Shown: positions 36,001 through 45,856 of the stretch, piece after piece | How the letters are laid out: every line of letters begins with the position of its first letter | How positions within the stretch are numbered: the stretch's first letter is position 1 | NCBI RefSeq assembly: GCF_001552785.1 | Contig: NZ_KQ959516.1 | Location: 191,224 to 255,223 of the forward strand | DNA from: Atopobium deltae | GTDB lineage: Bacteria > Actinomycetota > Coriobacteriia > Coriobacteriales > Atopobiaceae | Reading direction: 5' to 3' | Length of the DNA: 64,000 nucleotides | Made by a program: the position numbers and the translations under genes | Notes under the pieces: model-generated | What the model was told of the DNA's origin: nothing | Seen by the model: the letters and a program-made list of their open reading frames with translations, nothing else | Databases searched by the model: none

Positions 36001-37443
36001 GGCGGGAATCGCACGATCAATGGCGCGCTTCGCGCCCTTGATATTCTCGACCTTATTCAATTCAACCAAGCGACGCATAACGAAGGGCTTAAAGAGCTCG
36101 AGCGCCATGGTCTTAGGCAAGCCGCATTCGTGCAGCTTAAGCTGGGGGTCAACAACAATAACCGAACGACCCGAGTAGTCAACACGCTTACCGAGCAAGT
36201 TCTGACGGAAGCGACCCTGCTTACCCTTGAGCGCCTCGGCAAGAGACTTCAAGGGACGGCCACCACGGCCAGTGACGGGGCGTCCACGACGGCCATTGTC
36301 GAACAGCGCGTCGACGGCTTCCTGCAGCATGCGCTTTTCGTTATTGACGATAATAGCGGGCGCGTCCAAATCCAACAGACGCTTGAGGCGGTTGTTGCGA
36401 TTGATGACGCGGCGGTACAGATCATTGAGGTCGGATGCCGCAAAACGGCCACCGTCTAGTTGCACCATGGGGCGCAGGTCGGGCGGAATCACGGGGATGA
36501 CATCCAGAATCATGTCCGCGGGATTGTTTTTGCCCTCAAGGAAGGCGTCAACAATCTCGAGGCGCTTGACGGCCTTCTCGCGCTTGGCCTTTTGGCCCTC
36601 TTCATCAGCAATGATGGCGCGCAGCTCTTCGGAATCCTTCTCGAGATCCACGCTGCGGAGCAGCTCACGTACAGCCTCGGCGCCCATGCCACCCTTAAAG
36701 TAGATAGAATAGTAACGCTTCATCTCGCGGAATAAGGATTCGTCGGAGATAAGATCGCGCTTCTTGAGCTGCATAAAGCGCTCGTAAGCGTCGCGGCGCA
36801 GGGCCTTCTCTTCCTCGTACTCTTCCTCGATGTCGACCACTTCGGCGCGCACTTCGTCTTCCGATAAGGGCTCAAGCTCGTCGAAATTATCGCCAGAGCC
36901 TTCGCCCTGCTGACGGACGCGTGCGATTTGCTCGTCTCGCTCGGCATCGAGCTCTTCGATGTCGGCGGCAAGCTCTTCGCGCAGCTCGTCCTTGTCGGCC
37001 TCGCGCGCTTCGTAGTCCACGTCGGTGATGACATAGCTTGCGAAGTAGAGGATCTTCTCGAGATCCTTGCCCTTAATATCCAAAAGACGGGCCAGCGGGA
37101 AGCTGTTGGGCGACTTGAAGTACCAGATGTGGCTCACGGGAGCGGCCAGCTCAATGTGGCCCATGCGATCGCGGCGCACCTTGGCGCTGGTTACCTCAAC
37201 GCCACAGCGCTCGCAGACAATGCCCTTAAAGCGGATGCCCTTGTACTTGCCGCAGGAGCATTCCCAGTCCTTGACCGGTCCAAAGATCTTCTCGCAGAAC
37301 AAGCCATCTTTTTCGGGCTTGAGCGTACGATAGTTAATCGTTTCGGGCTTTTTTACTTCACCATGAGACCAACTGCGGATTTGATCAGCAGAAGCAAGCG
37401 AGATCTTAATGGCATCAAAGTCGGTAGTATCGAAATCTGCCAC
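33001..37443 (-). CDS. rpoC: RNA polymerase beta' subunit
   Basis: Catalytic subunit of RNA polymerase, 1480 residues. The N-terminal zinc finger is [20 protein letters not shown]. The active site NADFDGDQM, with the three Mg-binding Asp residues, is present, as are the clamp, trigger-loop and C-terminal parts. A highly acidic insert or linker (about 165-205, [10 protein letters not shown]) and a long acidic tail ([30 protein letters not shown]) stand out. It starts with GTG behind AAGGAG, five bases after rpoB, and ends in a strong terminator. Together with rpoB it is the large core of the enzyme whose alpha subunit is at 11475. Confidence 0.98.
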   Translation of the reverse strand: MADFDTTDFDAIKISLASADQIRSWSHGEVKKPETINYRTLKPEKDGLFCEKIFGPVKDWECSCGKYKGIRFKGIVCERCGVEVTSAKVRRDRMGHIELAAPVSHIWYFKSPNSFPLARLLDIKGKDLEKILYFASYVITDVDYEAREADKDELREELAADIEELDAERDEQIARVRQQGEGSGDNFDELEPLSEDEVRAEVVDIEEEYEEEKALRRDAYERFMQLKKRDLISDESLFREMKRYYSIYFKGGMGAEAVRELLRSVDLEKDSEELRAIIADEEGQKAKREKAVKRLEIVDAFLEGKNNPADMILDVIPVIPPDLRPMVQLDGGRFAASDLNDLYRRVINRNNRLKRLLDLDAPAIIVNNEKRMLQEAVDALFDNGRRGRPVTGRGGRPLKSLAEALKGKQGRFRQNLLGKRVDYSGRSVIVVDPQLKLHECGLPKTMALELFKPFVMRRLVELNKVENIKGAKRAIDRAIPAVWDVLDEVIQDRLVLLNRAPTLHRLSIQAFEPVLVEGKAIHLHPLVCAPFNADFDGDQMSVHVPLSTQAQTEARVLMLSSNNVRSPASGKVLTVPSQDMVFGVYFLTTGKDNVAGHGRIFSSFDDILSAYDSRCGLDIQAKVVVRVSSDDVNLEKDDKKYFRVYNGRNELVDYDVTEGPVRFETTVGRIIFNRQCLPADYPFINYKMVKSDMSKLVNNCCDRYDLTQVEEILDSIKYAGFHFATRAGLTVSVWDAVIPDEKEQMLEEAQAAVNEINENYEDGLLSERERHAEVVQAWTSCTEELGSKMLAGFTEDNPIYMMADSGARGSKTQLRQLAGMRGLMADMSGDTIDLPIKANFREGLEPLEYFISTYGARKGLVDTASHTSDSGYLTRRLVDVAQDVIVREQDCGTDEGVTYHLIKPGTTTLNTNLVGRCTLNDIIDDKGNVVLKQDEYIESTDDIQALVDAGLKKVELRALLTCKSKYGVCQKCYGWDLSTRRPVNIGTAVGIIAAQSIGEPGTQLTMRTIHSGGVAGADDITQGLPTVARMFDVVGNVNEKILGREADLAENSGVLKIIPETTDYVLQIVDPEDETRVIVEKKVPVSVRFMPGIEDGSVVRAGDQITKGFVNFRRLRALTDIESTMHTFVESVKDVYTSQGVDLDDKHIEVIARQMLRRVQITNPGSSRYLLNQYVDRYEFADTVSALQLAGKTPPEATPAILGTLRVASSIDSWLSSASFIRTAGVLTDGAIRGEVDNLLDLKSNVIVGKKIPAGTGLYAYNDVELTYHGEPIGKASSEKTLPEWAPDMLKEIEEQLPQQLDWVGDDYASNGVYTKNGHTLTSDEAKLYLFDDLGVSQRWTNKFSEVGIETVGDLIGKTEDDLLRIDGIGAKAIEELRDGLETRDLLFILEPDDDVATDDDLAQLLNMVFSPDDDDIMLGAAAPATHHFTDELIGAPLESSTDDTSDVINEDIDSLDDLLHKVACQEDDAALTDENDDEE

Positions 37444-37448
37444 GTTGA

Positions 37449-40400
37449 TTACTCCTTATCGTTGTCGCCATTGCCAACAAAGGCTTCGACGTCTGTGGTC
37501 TGGGACTCGTCGCCAATAAGATCGGCTGCAAGATCATCTACAGCGGATGCGGTGGCAACACGGGGGTCGGATGCGTTTGCGCTCATTGCAGACGCGCCAA
37601 TCAAGTCACTTGCGTCGTTTGCGCTGGTAGTTGCGGGAGCGCCAATCATGTCGTCTACGACGGTAACTGCAGCATCAGCGGTCTTCTCGGCAGCGGCGAC
37701 GGGCGTAGCGGCTGCAGCGCTCGTTGGCGCGGGCGTGGCGGACGAATGACGGCGGCGCCTGTAGGTAATAGGCTCGACCGAAAGTGCCAGGGAGCGCATT
37801 TCCTTTACCAAAACCTTGAAGGACTCGGGTGTGCCAGCCGAAGGAACGTTTTCGTCCTTCACAATGGCCTCGTAGGTCTTGACACGACCAACGGTATCGT
37901 CGGACTTGACAGTCAAGATCTCCTGCAACACGTTGGAAGCACCGTAGGCGTACAGTGCCCACACTTCCATCTCTCCGAAACGCTGTCCACCAAATTGCGC
38001 CTTGCCGCCCAAAGGCTGCTGGGTAACCAAGCTGTAGGGGCCAGTCGAACGCGCGTGGATCTTATCGTCAACCATGTGACCGAGCTTCAAGATGTAGCTG
38101 GTACCCACGGTGATCTGATCGCGGAAAGGCTCACCCGTGCGGCCATCGTACAGCGTGGTCTTACCCACGCTCGAAAGCTGTGGAATGAAGTCCTTGTTCA
38201 TGTGCGAGCCGTACTCTTGTTTGGCCTTGTTAATCATGTTGATGTTGGTGCGGCGCAATACCTCAGCGACCTCGGTGTCGTTGGCGCCGTCAAAGACGGG
38301 CGTCGAGACATACATAGGTCCTGGTACATGGGTGTCGGAATGGTCGGATGTGGTATCCCAACCATGGCTTGCGGCCCATCCAAGGTGGCACTCAAGCAGC
38401 TGGCCTACGTTCATACGAGAAGGTACGCCCAGCGGGTCAAGCAGTACGTCAATGGGGGTGCCATCAACCATGTACGGCATGTCCTCAACAGGCAAAACGT
38501 TGCAGACAACACCCTTGTTACCGTGGCGACCAGAGATCTTATCGCCCTGCTGAATCTTACGACGCTGTGCAACGAAGACGCGCACGAGCTCGTTGACCCC
38601 TGGTGGCAGGTCGTCGCCCGCCTCGCGGCTAAAGCGAATAACCTCGACAACGCGGCCGTATGCACCGTGGGGCATCTTGAGCGAGGTGTCACGAACGTCA
38701 TGAGCCTTCGCACCAAAGATAGCACGCAGCAGGCGCTCTTCTGCGGTGAGGGCCGTTTCGCCCTTGGGGGTTACCTTTCCAACCAAAATATCACCAGGGC
38801 CGACCTCGGCGCCGACGCGAATAATGCCGTCCTCATCGAGGTTTGCGATCATATCCTCCGAAATGTTGGGGATCTCGCGAGTGATTTCCTCGGGGCCGAG
38901 CTTGGTATCGCGCGCATCAATCTCGTGACGAGAAATGTTGATGGAGGTGAGCAGGTCATCCTGGACAACACGCTCCGAAACGACAATACCGTCCTCGTAG
39001 TTGAAGCCTTCCCATGGCATGTAGGCCACGAGCAGGTTTTTACCAAGCGCGAGCTCGCCCTTATCGATAGAGGTACCGTCTGCTAAAGGCTGACCAGCAA
39101 CAACGTCATCGCCCACCTGTACGACGGGGCGGTGGTTGATGCAGGTCGATTGGTTGGAACGCTCAAACTTGGGGAACTCGTAGGTGAGCTCGCCCGATGC
39201 GCCCTTTACCACAGCGTGCAGTGCGTCAACCTCAATAACACGACCGTCTTCGGAAGCGCAGATCATCTCGCCAGAATCCAAGGCGGCACGAGCTTCCATG
39301 CCCGTACCAACCAAAGGAGCGGCGGTCTTGATCAGAGGTACGGCCTGACGCTGCATATTTGCACCCATCAGAGTACGCTTTGCGTCGTCGTGCTCCAAAA
39401 ATGGAATCAGCGTCGCAGCTACACTCAAGAGCTGTCGAGGCGACACGTCGATAAAGTCGATGTCCTCGACGGGCACCTGCGCAGGAGCACCAAAGGAACC
39501 GTCGAAGTCGCGCGTACGTGCAACCACGCGGGCGGGACGTACGAGCTTGCCCGTGGCGGGATCAAGCTCGACAAAGGCATGCGTTTTGGGGTCAGTAGGC
39601 GTGTTAGCAGGAGCAATGTTGTGCTGCTCTTCCTCATCTGCCGTCATCCAGACAATCTCATCGGTGACCACGCCGTCCTTAACACGACGGTAAGGCGCCT
39701 CGATAAAGCCGTACTCATTGACGTGGGCATACAGTGCCAACGAGCCGATAAGACCAATGTTGGGGCCTTCGGGGGTCTCGATCGGGCACATACGTGCATA
39801 GTGCGAGTTGTGAACGTCGCGCACCGCAGTAGGAACATTGGTGCGGCGACTCGAACCAGACTTATGGCCCGCAAGACCACCAGGTCCCAAGGCGGACAAA
39901 CGACGCTTGTTGGTAAGTCCCGCAAGCGGGTTGGACTGGTCCATGAACTGCGAAAGCTGAGAAGAGCCATAGAACTCTTTGATCGCTGCCACAATGGGAC
40001 GAATGTTGATCAGAGATTGTGGAGTAATGTCATCGGCATCCTGCGAAGCCATACGCTCGCGTATAACGCGCTCCATGCGGCTCATACCAATGCGGAACTG
40101 GTTTTGTACCAGCTCACCCACGGTGCGCACGCGACGGTTACCAAAGTGGTCAATGTCGTCAACACGCTTGGTCGTATCGCCAGCATGCAGTGCAAGCAAG
40201 TGCTGCAACGAGACAACGATGTCCTCTTTGGTAAGCGTGGTGACCTCGGGATCACACGAAAGGCCGAGCTTCTTGTTGATCTTGTAACGTCCAACGCGCG
40301 CCAAATCATAGCGGTTGGGGTTAAAGAACAAGCCATCCAGCAACGAACGAGCCGAATCAGCCGTGACGGGCTCGCCGGGACGCTGGCGACGATAAATCTC

Positions 40401-41111
40401 TTCAAGAGCACCCTGACGCGTTTGTACCGCGTCGCGCTCGATGGTCGAACGCACGACGTCAGAATCGCCTAACAAGTTAATGATGTCGTCATCAGACTCA
40501 GCGATGCCTAGTGCGCGAAGCAACAAGGTTGCCGACTGACGACGTTTACGATCGATAGAAACAACGAGCTGACCGCGCTTATCGATCTCGAACTCAAGCC
40601 ACGCACCACGCGCAGGAATAAACTGCGAGCGATGAATGACAATGCCTGCGTCGGTCTCCTCGGAAAAATAGACGCCTGGAGAACGAACAAGCTGAGAAAC
40701 GACAACGCGCTCAGAACCATTAATAATAAATGTGCCGCGCTCGGTCATCAGGGGGAAGTCACCCATGAAGACGAGCTGCTCTTTGATTTCACCCGTTTCT
40801 TTGTTAACAAAACGAACTTCTACCAGCATAGGCGCTTGGTAAGAAATGTCTTTTGCACGGCATTCCGCAATGCTGTGTGCAGGGTCTCCAAACTGATGCT
40901 CGCCAAACGAAACCTCCATGGTTCCAGCGGCGTTCTCGATAGGAGAAGCCTCTGCGAAAGCCTCGTCTAAGCCGTTGGTCATGAAACGCTTAAACGATTC
41001 CTTCTGAACTTCTATGAGGTTGGGTGGCTCGACGTTCGAGGTGATCTTACTGAAGCTCACGCGCGTACGTGCATTTGCGGAGGTTGTAGTGGAAATCTTT
41101 GTGGTAGGCAC
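37449..41111 (-). CDS. rpoB: RNA polymerase beta subunit with unusual rifampicin pocket
   Basis: Second large subunit of RNA polymerase, 1220 residues. The start is set at the GTG preceded by GGAGG nine bases upstream ([17 protein letters not shown]); a longer frame reads through the promoter. Family motifs include [23 protein letters not shown] and [11 protein letters not shown]. In the rifampicin region Asn401 stands where E. coli has His526. The following loop, residues 414-429 ([16 protein letters not shown]), is twice the length of the E. coli TRERAGFE. The C-terminal ~90 residues are Ala/Thr/Asp-rich low complexity. rpoC follows after five bases. Confidence 0.98.
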   Translation of the reverse strand: MPTTKISTTTSANARTRVSFSKITSNVEPPNLIEVQKESFKRFMTNGLDEAFAEASPIENAAGTMEVSFGEHQFGDPAHSIAECRAKDISYQAPMLVEVRFVNKETGEIKEQLVFMGDFPLMTERGTFIINGSERVVVSQLVRSPGVYFSEETDAGIVIHRSQFIPARGAWLEFEIDKRGQLVVSIDRKRRQSATLLLRALGIAESDDDIINLLGDSDVVRSTIERDAVQTRQGALEEIYRRQRPGEPVTADSARSLLDGLFFNPNRYDLARVGRYKINKKLGLSCDPEVTTLTKEDIVVSLQHLLALHAGDTTKRVDDIDHFGNRRVRTVGELVQNQFRIGMSRMERVIRERMASQDADDITPQSLINIRPIVAAIKEFYGSSQLSQFMDQSNPLAGLTNKRRLSALGPGGLAGHKSGSSRRTNVPTAVRDVHNSHYARMCPIETPEGPNIGLIGSLALYAHVNEYGFIEAPYRRVKDGVVTDEIVWMTADEEEQHNIAPANTPTDPKTHAFVELDPATGKLVRPARVVARTRDFDGSFGAPAQVPVEDIDFIDVSPRQLLSVAATLIPFLEHDDAKRTLMGANMQRQAVPLIKTAAPLVGTGMEARAALDSGEMICASEDGRVIEVDALHAVVKGASGELTYEFPKFERSNQSTCINHRPVVQVGDDVVAGQPLADGTSIDKGELALGKNLLVAYMPWEGFNYEDGIVVSERVVQDDLLTSINISRHEIDARDTKLGPEEITREIPNISEDMIANLDEDGIIRVGAEVGPGDILVGKVTPKGETALTAEERLLRAIFGAKAHDVRDTSLKMPHGAYGRVVEVIRFSREAGDDLPPGVNELVRVFVAQRRKIQQGDKISGRHGNKGVVCNVLPVEDMPYMVDGTPIDVLLDPLGVPSRMNVGQLLECHLGWAASHGWDTTSDHSDTHVPGPMYVSTPVFDGANDTEVAEVLRRTNINMINKAKQEYGSHMNKDFIPQLSSVGKTTLYDGRTGEPFRDQITVGTSYILKLGHMVDDKIHARSTGPYSLVTQQPLGGKAQFGGQRFGEMEVWALYAYGASNVLQEILTVKSDDTVGRVKTYEAIVKDENVPSAGTPESFKVLVKEMRSLALSVEPITYRRRRHSSATPAPTSAAAATPVAAAEKTADAAVTVVDDMIGAPATTSANDASDLIGASAMSANASDPRVATASAVDDLAADLIGDESQTTDVEAFVGNGDNDKE

Positions 41112-41164
41112 CAGGTGTTTCCTCCTTCGGAACGACATAATGCGACAAATATCGCAATCTAATA

Positions 41165-41193
41165 ATTTACCGAAGGAAGGCGGCCGGGTCAAT
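41165..41193 (-). promoter_or_regulatory. predicted promoter of rpoBC
   Basis: TTGACC and TAAATT on the minus strand are separated by 17 bases, 54 bases before the rpoB start. With the terminator at 41382 this suggests rpoBC can be transcribed apart from rplJL. Confidence 0.6.
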
Positions 41194-41381
41194 GTAAATA
41201 CTTGACTTAGCTGACTTTTTGGAGTATAAATTTTGAATTTGCCATTTACCTGCACAAACAAAAAAGTCGGAATATGTAGGATACGTGCAGGATTTTTAAT
41301 TGTAGCGCAACGGTGCGCGGATGCCAAAGAAAAATTTTCTTAACGCCGGGCGAGAAGCCCGCGCATTTGCAACCCCACGCA

Positions 41382-41412
41382 AAAGGACTTCTGGCGCAAC
41401 CAGAAGTCCTTT
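41382..41412 (-). terminator. intrinsic terminator after rplL
   Basis: AAAGGACTTCTGG and CCAGAAGTCCTTT form a perfect 13-bp stem with a five-base loop, followed on the minus strand by TTTTGC. It should end most rplJL transcripts; some read-through into rpoBC is possible. Confidence 0.85.
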
Positions 41413-41487
41413 ACATGATGCGTTGTGTACGAGCGTGAGCTTAGCTGCTTTATCTAAACGGCGGCTGCAACTCTTGGGCAGCAGCAC

Positions 41488-41541
41488 GCAGCCCTAAGCC
41501 GTGGCTCACAAGTCGCAGCCCTAAGCCGCGACTCGCAATCT
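41488..41541. repeat. two ~27-bp tandem repeats downstream of rplL
   Basis: CGCAGCCCTAAGCCG occurs twice in tandem, each followed by a similar GGCTCACAA or CGACTCGCAA. The unit is about 26-27 bases. It lies in the 3' leader between rplL and its terminator. Confidence 0.65.
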
Positions 41542-41551
41542 TAAGCAGTTA

Positions 41552-41923
41552 CTACTTAAGGGTGACAGCAGCGCCAGCAGCCTCGAGCTTCTCTTTGGCA
41601 GCATTGGCATCGTCGGTCTTAGCACCCTCGAGAACAGCCTTAGGAGCGCTCTCGACGAGCTCCTTAGCCTCCTTAAGGCCAAGGGAGGTGAGCTCACGAA
41701 CAACCTTAATAACAGCGATCTTGTTCTCGCCGAAGCCCTCAAGAACAACGTCAAAGTTGGTCTTCTCTTCTGCAGGCTCAGCAGCGGCAGGAGCAGCAGC
41801 TACAGCAACAGGAGCAGCAGCGGATACGCCGAATACGTCCTCGAGCTCGTGTACGAGGTCAGCAAGCTCCAAAGCGGGCATCTCCTTAAGAGCTTCAATA
41901 ATTTCGTCTTTTGTGACAGCCAT
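41552..41923 (-). CDS. rplL: 50S ribosomal protein bL12 (L7/L12)
   Basis: Stalk protein, present in several copies per ribosome, that recruits translational GTPases. From the ATG at 41923 (AAGGAG upstream) it has 123 residues: a dimerisation N-domain ([24 protein letters not shown]), an Ala/Pro hinge, and the factor-binding C-domain ([35 protein letters not shown]). Longer upstream frame rejected. It follows rplJ after 146 bases. Confidence 0.97.
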   Translation of the reverse strand: MAVTKDEIIEALKEMPALELADLVHELEDVFGVSAAAPVAVAAAPAAAEPAEEKTNFDVVLEGFGENKIAVIKVVRELTSLGLKEAKELVESAPKAVLEGAKTDDANAAKEKLEAAGAAVTLK

Positions 41924-42069
41924 GTCAATTCTCCTTTGTGAGGGACAACCTTTGTGTTTTGTTGTCCTAGCTAACATACGAATGTTCAAACACTACAAAC
42001 AGGTGAAACATGCCGTGTGATGCAATCCGTTTTTCATCTGCGCCCAAACAGCAGGCACATCGCGATTGC

Positions 42070-42591
42070 TTATGCAGCATCTTTCTTGTCTTGCAAGGCC
42101 GAAAGCGCGGTAAGAAGTCCCTGTGCAGGACCATTGAGAACGCGTACCGTCTGCGTAAGAGGATTGGAAATGCAACCCACGAACTTGGCGATAAGTTCCT
42201 CGCGAGAAGGAAGATCGGCAATAGCGACTGCCTGCTCGGCGCTTACAGCTCTACCATCGGCAATACCACCAAGGAACTCAAGTTTCTTGAACTTTTTGCT
42301 CATGTCTTTGATGACCTTGGCTGCATCAACCGGATCGTTCTCGTAAAAGACATAGGCGCAGGTACCGACGAGTGCATCGTCAAGCGTGGGCAAACCTGCC
42401 TTTTCGAGAGCAATTTTTACGATGTTGTTCTTGTAGACCTTCATCTCGGCATGGGACTCACGCAAAGAGCGGCGCAGCTCTTGTGCCTCCTTTACGGAAA
42501 GACCACGGTAGTCGATGACAAAAAGGCCTTCTGCTTTATCGAGAGAAGCGGAAACTTTCTCGAGCATATCGAACTTAGATTGTGCTGGCAT
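42070..42591 (-). CDS. rplJ: 50S ribosomal protein uL10
   Basis: Base of the stalk; its C-terminal helix carries bL12 dimers. The 173-residue sequence begins MPAQSKFDMLEKVSASLDKAEG, with IDYRGLSVKEAQELR and a C-terminal helix GPAQGLLTALSALQDKKDAA. The uL10-bL12 complex typically represses its own mRNA by binding the leader. Such a leader is visible upstream (42624-42790). Confidence 0.97.
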   Translation of the reverse strand: MPAQSKFDMLEKVSASLDKAEGLFVIDYRGLSVKEAQELRRSLRESHAEMKVYKNNIVKIALEKAGLPTLDDALVGTCAYVFYENDPVDAAKVIKDMSKKFKKLEFLGGIADGRAVSAEQAVAIADLPSREELIAKFVGCISNPLTQTVRVLNGPAQGLLTALSALQDKKDAA

Positions 42592-42623
42592 AATACACCT
42601 CCTTTATGCATGTCCTTATGCAC

Positions 42624-42790
42624 GCCCCACCTGCACGGTGGGTCTTGCTCATGCAAAAACCCTGCCAAGCAATGCCAGACAGGGTCCTAAAGATGCGAAC
42701 TTCTTAAGACCACCTCGGCGGGCGGGATCTCTCCCCTTAGGCCCCAATCGGGCACCAGCTGTCTCTGGCAGTGGACGTGCTCAACGTCTT
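42624..42790 (-). promoter_or_regulatory. rplJ leader: probable L10 leader (uL10-bL12 binding and attenuation region)
   Basis: The 356 bases between rplA and rplJ contain no gene but several stems on the minus strand. CCCACC/GGTGGG (42626-42642) is a 6-bp hairpin near the start codon. ACCCTG/CAGGGT (42659-42685), extended by TGG/CCA and followed by five T residues, looks like an attenuator. Farther upstream, sequence around 42700-42780 can form the branched part expected of L10 leaders. The assignment rests on position and structure, not on a covariance model. Confidence 0.55.
42655..42685 (-). terminator. attenuator-like hairpin in the rplJ leader
   Basis: On the minus strand ACCCTG, a 15-base loop part with TGGCA/TTGGC, then CAGGGTTTTTGC. 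The T-run directly after the stem suggests transcription attenuation ahead of rplJ. Confidence 0.55.
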
Positions 42791-42947
42791 TGTTACGTGT
42801 TCTACCATAGCTATGTACGCACTTGTATGCAAGCACTGCACGCAAAATAGCCTGGCGAGCATAAAAAATACAACAGACGCCGGTGCACTTCTCGGCAGTG
42901 CCGACAACGGTGTCGCAGAGAAGCGCATCAGCGCACAGGTAACAAAC

Positions 42948-43652
42948 TTAGTCTTCCATCAAGGCGCGAACCTTGGTGCCATCAACCTTAACACCAGGCC
43001 CCATGGTGGAAGAAACAACAACCGACTTCACGTAACGGCCCTTAGCGGTTGCGGGCTTTACGCGCAAAATCTCGGTGATAAGTGCCTGGTAGTTCTCGAC
43101 CAAAGCAGCAATATCAAAGGAAACCTTGCCCAGAGGTACGTGACAAATACCGTAGCGGTCAGCACGATACTCAACACGACCAGCCTTCAGCTCGCCGACC
43201 ATCTTGGCGACGTCCATAGTGACGGTACCAAGCTTGGGGTTAGGCATAAGACCACGGGGTCCGAGCAGCTTACCAATGCGACCAACCTTAGCCATCAGGT
43301 TAGGAGTTGCAATGGCAGCGTCAAAGTTGAAGTTACCAGCCTGAATGGATGCAACCAAGTCATCGGCACCAACAATGTCAGCGCCTGCGGCCTCGGCCTC
43401 GCGGGCCTTCTCGCCCTCGGCAAAAACAGCAACGCGAACCGTCTTACCAGTGCCGTTGGGCAGCGAAATGGAGCCACGAACGTTCTGGTCGGCCTTACGC
43501 GTGTCAACGCCCAAACGAATCGAAACGTCGATCGTCTCGTCAAACTTGGCGCCTGCAAGCTCCTTGACAAGCTCAAGGGCAGCCTTGGGGCTATAGAGCT
43601 CAGAGCTTACCTTGGCAACAGCGTTGCGATAATTCTTTCCGTGCTTTGGCAT
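42948..43652 (-). CDS. rplA: 50S ribosomal protein uL1
   Basis: Stalk protein that moves E-site tRNA out of the ribosome and represses the rplK-rplA mRNA. From the ATG at 43652 it has 234 residues: [15 protein letters not shown], then [28 protein letters not shown] with the conserved RNA-binding loop, and [21 protein letters not shown] at the end. A longer upstream frame reads into rplK and is spurious. Gap of 52 bases from rplK. Confidence 0.97.
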   Translation of the reverse strand: MPKHGKNYRNAVAKVSSELYSPKAALELVKELAGAKFDETIDVSIRLGVDTRKADQNVRGSISLPNGTGKTVRVAVFAEGEKAREAEAAGADIVGADDLVASIQAGNFNFDAAIATPNLMAKVGRIGKLLGPRGLMPNPKLGTVTMDVAKMVGELKAGRVEYRADRYGICHVPLGKVSFDIAALVENYQALITEILRVKPATAKGRYVKSVVVSSTMGPGVKVDGTKVRALMED

Positions 43653-43704
43653 AGTTCCTCCTTTGTGGTGCATGCGGGTATGCGAACCCTCCCACATCGT
43701 TATA

Positions 43705-44133
43705 CTACTCGGCGATGGTAACGCCCATAGAACGCGCTGTACCAGCAACGATCTTCATAGCTGCCTCAACATCGTTGGCGTTGAGGTCTGGCATCTTGAT
43801 CTCAGCGATCTTCTTGAGTTGGTCCTGCGTAAGCTGACCGACCTTATCGCGCTGAGGAACGCTCGAACCGCTCTTGAGGCCAAGCTCCTTTAAGATAAGC
43901 TTTGCCGCGGGAGGGGTCTTGCAAATAAAGGTGAAGCTGCGGTCTTCGTAAACCGAAATCTCGACAGGAATGATGTCGCCAGCTTGCTCTTTGGTCTGTG
44001 CGTTGAAGGCCTGGCAGAACTGCATAATGTTAACTTGTGCAGCACCGAGGGCAGGGCCTACTGGAGGTGCAGGATTTGCTTGTCCTGCAGGGATCTGAAG
44101 CTTAATAAGCTTTACAACTTGCTTCTCAGCCAT
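43705..44133 (-). CDS. rplK: 50S ribosomal protein uL11
   Basis: Forms the GTPase-associated centre with 23S rRNA; needed for RelA activation and bound by thiopeptides. The 142 residues contain [33 protein letters not shown] with the proline switch, and end in the RNA-binding domain [15 protein letters not shown]. The 162-base gap after nusG shows no gene and may hold an uL1-binding leader. Confidence 0.97.
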   Translation of the reverse strand: MAEKQVVKLIKLQIPAGQANPAPPVGPALGAAQVNIMQFCQAFNAQTKEQAGDIIPVEISVYEDRSFTFICKTPPAAKLILKELGLKSGSSVPQRDKVGQLTQDQLKKIAEIKMPDLNANDVEAAMKIVAGTARSMGVTIAE

Positions 44134-44295
44134 ACGTAATCTCCTGTGTTTTGCTTACATGTGTTTCAAATACATGTGTTTATGTTATCGAACACTCTTG
44201 CTCCAGAAGCATTCCTCACCGAACGAAACAAGAGGTTGTTGATATGTTTGTCAGTCGCGGGTGTGCGGGCACGCGCCGCAAGGCAGCAGCAAATG

Positions 44296-44835
44296 CTAGT
44301 TAATCGCTGCGATTTGCTCGATGTTGAGCTCGACGGGCGTTTCTCGACCAAAGATAGCCAGCATAACTTTGACCTTACCAGCTGCGAGCATAATCTCGGA
44401 GATGGTGCCATCAAAGTCGGCCAAAGGACCAGAAACAACGCGAATAGCCTGACCAACTTCCAAATTAGTAGAGGCTGGACGAGGCACGTCTGCGCTCTTC
44501 GACGAGCGGCGCATAATCTTGTTGAACTCGTCACGCGTCAAGGGCGTCGGCTTACCATCAATACCAACAAATCCAGTTACGCCAGGGGTGTTACGTACAA
44601 CAGCCCATGAGTTATCGTCAATCTCCATGCGCACCAAGACATAGCCAGGAAATACTTTTGCTTCCTTCGTCTCGCGCTTACCGCCCTCTTTGAGCTCGGT
44701 AACCTCTTCAGTCGGAATCTGAATGTCAACAACAACATTCTCCAAGCCAAACGTCTCGATACGATGCTCGAGGTCAACTTTCACCTTGTTCTCGTAACCT
44801 GAATAGGTATGAACGACATACCAACGCTTAGCCAT
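44296..44835 (-). CDS. nusG: transcription termination/antitermination protein NusG
   Basis: Binds the RNA polymerase clamp and couples transcription with translation or Rho. The 179 residues begin KRWYVVHTYSGYENKVKVDLEHRIE (NGN domain, about 1-115) and end in a KOW domain (AIRVVSGPLADFDGTISEIMLAAGKVKVMLAIFGRETPVELNIEQI). Length is standard. It begins one base after secE stops. Confidence 0.97.
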   Translation of the reverse strand: MAKRWYVVHTYSGYENKVKVDLEHRIETFGLENVVVDIQIPTEEVTELKEGGKRETKEAKVFPGYVLVRMEIDDNSWAVVRNTPGVTGFVGIDGKPTPLTRDEFNKIMRRSSKSADVPRPASTNLEVGQAIRVVSGPLADFDGTISEIMLAAGKVKVMLAIFGRETPVELNIEQIAAIN

Positions 44836-44836
44836 G

Positions 44837-45214
44837 CTATGCCCCTAACTCTGCATATGCCGAAAGCACTGCAACAACACCAAGGTCAACGGCCCAAAGC
44901 ACGATACCAAAAATCACGAGCATGGCAAGAACACCAAGGCTGTAATTCTTCAACTCACCCTTTGTAGGCCAGGTAACTCTGCGCATCTCCATACGGACAT
45001 CGCCAAACCAGCTCATGCTCTTGCCGAGAAAACTAGGCTTCTTGGCAGCCTTTGCTTGTTTAGCTACGCGCTTGGTGGCAGCCTGCGGCTGTGCAGCCGC
45101 GGCAGTCTTTGTTTGGGACGTGGGGGTAGCATCAACCTGAGCAATCTCGCGCTCGGCACGCTCTTGCGCGCGAGCCTTGCGGGCACTCCTCTTATTGCGC
45201 TCCTTGTTCGCCAT
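44837..45214 (-). CDS. secE: preprotein translocase subunit SecE
   Basis: Clamps SecY in the Sec translocon. It has 125 residues from the ATG at 45214, which is nine bases from AAGGG. The first ~70 residues are basic and Ala/Gln-rich (NKERNKRSARKARAQERAERE). The conserved part is DVRMEMRRVTWPTKGELKNYSLGVLAMLVIFG followed by a single membrane helix. The long polar N-terminus is common in actinobacteria. It is immediately ahead of nusG and behind tRNA-Trp. Confidence 0.93.
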   Translation of the reverse strand: MANKERNKRSARKARAQERAEREIAQVDATPTSQTKTAAAAQPQAATKRVAKQAKAAKKPSFLGKSMSWFGDVRMEMRRVTWPTKGELKNYSLGVLAMLVIFGIVLWAVDLGVVAVLSAYAELGA

Positions 45215-45304
45215 GAACTTCATCCCTTCGGGTGCACATCTTTGCAGATATACCCCATCTCAATAAATCCGGCCCGCCCGTAGGGGCCGGGCCGGTGTAT
45301 TTGC

Positions 45305-45380
45305 TGGCACGCCGGGAAGGACTTGAACCCTCAACAGTCGGTTTTGGAGACCGATGCTCTACCAATTGAACTACCGGCGT
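45305..45380 (-). tRNA. tRNA-Trp (CCA)
   Basis: Cloverleaf with acceptor ACGCCGG paired to CCGGCGT, anticodon loop CTCCAAA (anticodon CCA) on the stem CGGT/ACCG, T-arm GGTTCAAGTCC, and a genome-encoded CCA end. It lies between rpmG and secE, the usual position. Confidence 0.95.
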
Positions 45381-45391
45381 ATGAGAAAAAC

Positions 45392-45541
45392 CTAGCGGGT
45401 TTCCTTATGAGGCGTATGTTTGTGACACCATGGACAATACTTCTTCAACTCCATACGCTCGGGGTTGTTAGCTTTATTCTTGTTCGTGGTGTAATTCCTA
45501 CGCTTACAGTCAGTGCAAGCTAGGGTGACCATAGTACGCAT
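45392..45541 (-). CDS. rpmG: 50S ribosomal protein bL33, zinc-binding form
   Basis: Small large-subunit protein of 49 residues that I read directly: [19 protein letters not shown], a middle [22 protein letters not shown] and the end PHKETR. The two CxxC pairs make it the zinc-binding type. A second ATG three codons in is an alternative start. It has TGGGAGG upstream, a strong promoter and a large hairpin in its leader, and is followed by tRNA-Trp after 11 bases. Confidence 0.95.
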   Translation of the reverse strand: MRTMVTLACTDCKRRNYTTNKNKANNPERMELKKYCPWCHKHTPHKETR

Positions 45542-45561
45542 GAAACCTCCCAGTTACCCAA

Positions 45562-45586
45562 ATAACTGAGAGCGCCTCTCAGTTAT
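45562..45586. repeat. 11-bp perfect inverted repeat in the rpmG leader
   Basis: ATAACTGAGAG and CTCTCAGTTAT with a three-base loop lie between the predicted transcription start and the ribosome binding site. They would form a stable mRNA hairpin or an operator. Confidence 0.75.
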
Positions 45587-45598
45587 ACGCGGTGGAAT

Positions 45599-45628
45599 AC
45601 GTTACCATCACGAGTTTGATCTTGTCAA
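45599..45628 (-). promoter_or_regulatory. predicted promoter of rpmG-tRNA-Trp-secE-nusG
   Basis: TTGACA and TAACGT on the minus strand are 18 bases apart. The perfect -35 hexamer and the position 58 bases ahead of rpmG support it. Confidence 0.6.
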
Positions 45629-45802
45629 GCTATCCTAACAAAACAAGGACATCTTCAACAAAACTATCAAAACCTTCTGTTGAGAAGACCGTGCGCTCTC
45701 GGCGCGAACGTCGCGCTATCGCGCGACCGCGGCGTGTACACATCGCTTGATCTTCTCGTTAGATGCTTCGTGCGGCAAATGTATGCCAATATGTACAGAA
45801 AC

Positions 45803-45835
45803 AAAACCCGACGCCCTCAAAGAAGACGCCGGGTT
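45803..45835 (-). terminator. intrinsic terminator of tuf
   Basis: On the minus strand AACCCGGCGTC pairs with GGCGTCGGGTT through G-U wobbles and is followed by TTTTG, 22 bases after the tuf stop. The wobbles favour this strand over the opposite one. The remaining bases to 45630 hold no gene. Confidence 0.7.
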
Positions 45836-45856
45836 CAGAACAATCAATCGAGTAGA

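Noticed and set aside
37746..40472. Two ~446-codon plus-strand frames opposite rpoB
   Set aside because: Antisense shadows of a G+C-rich conserved gene; translations show no recognisable domain or compositional sense.
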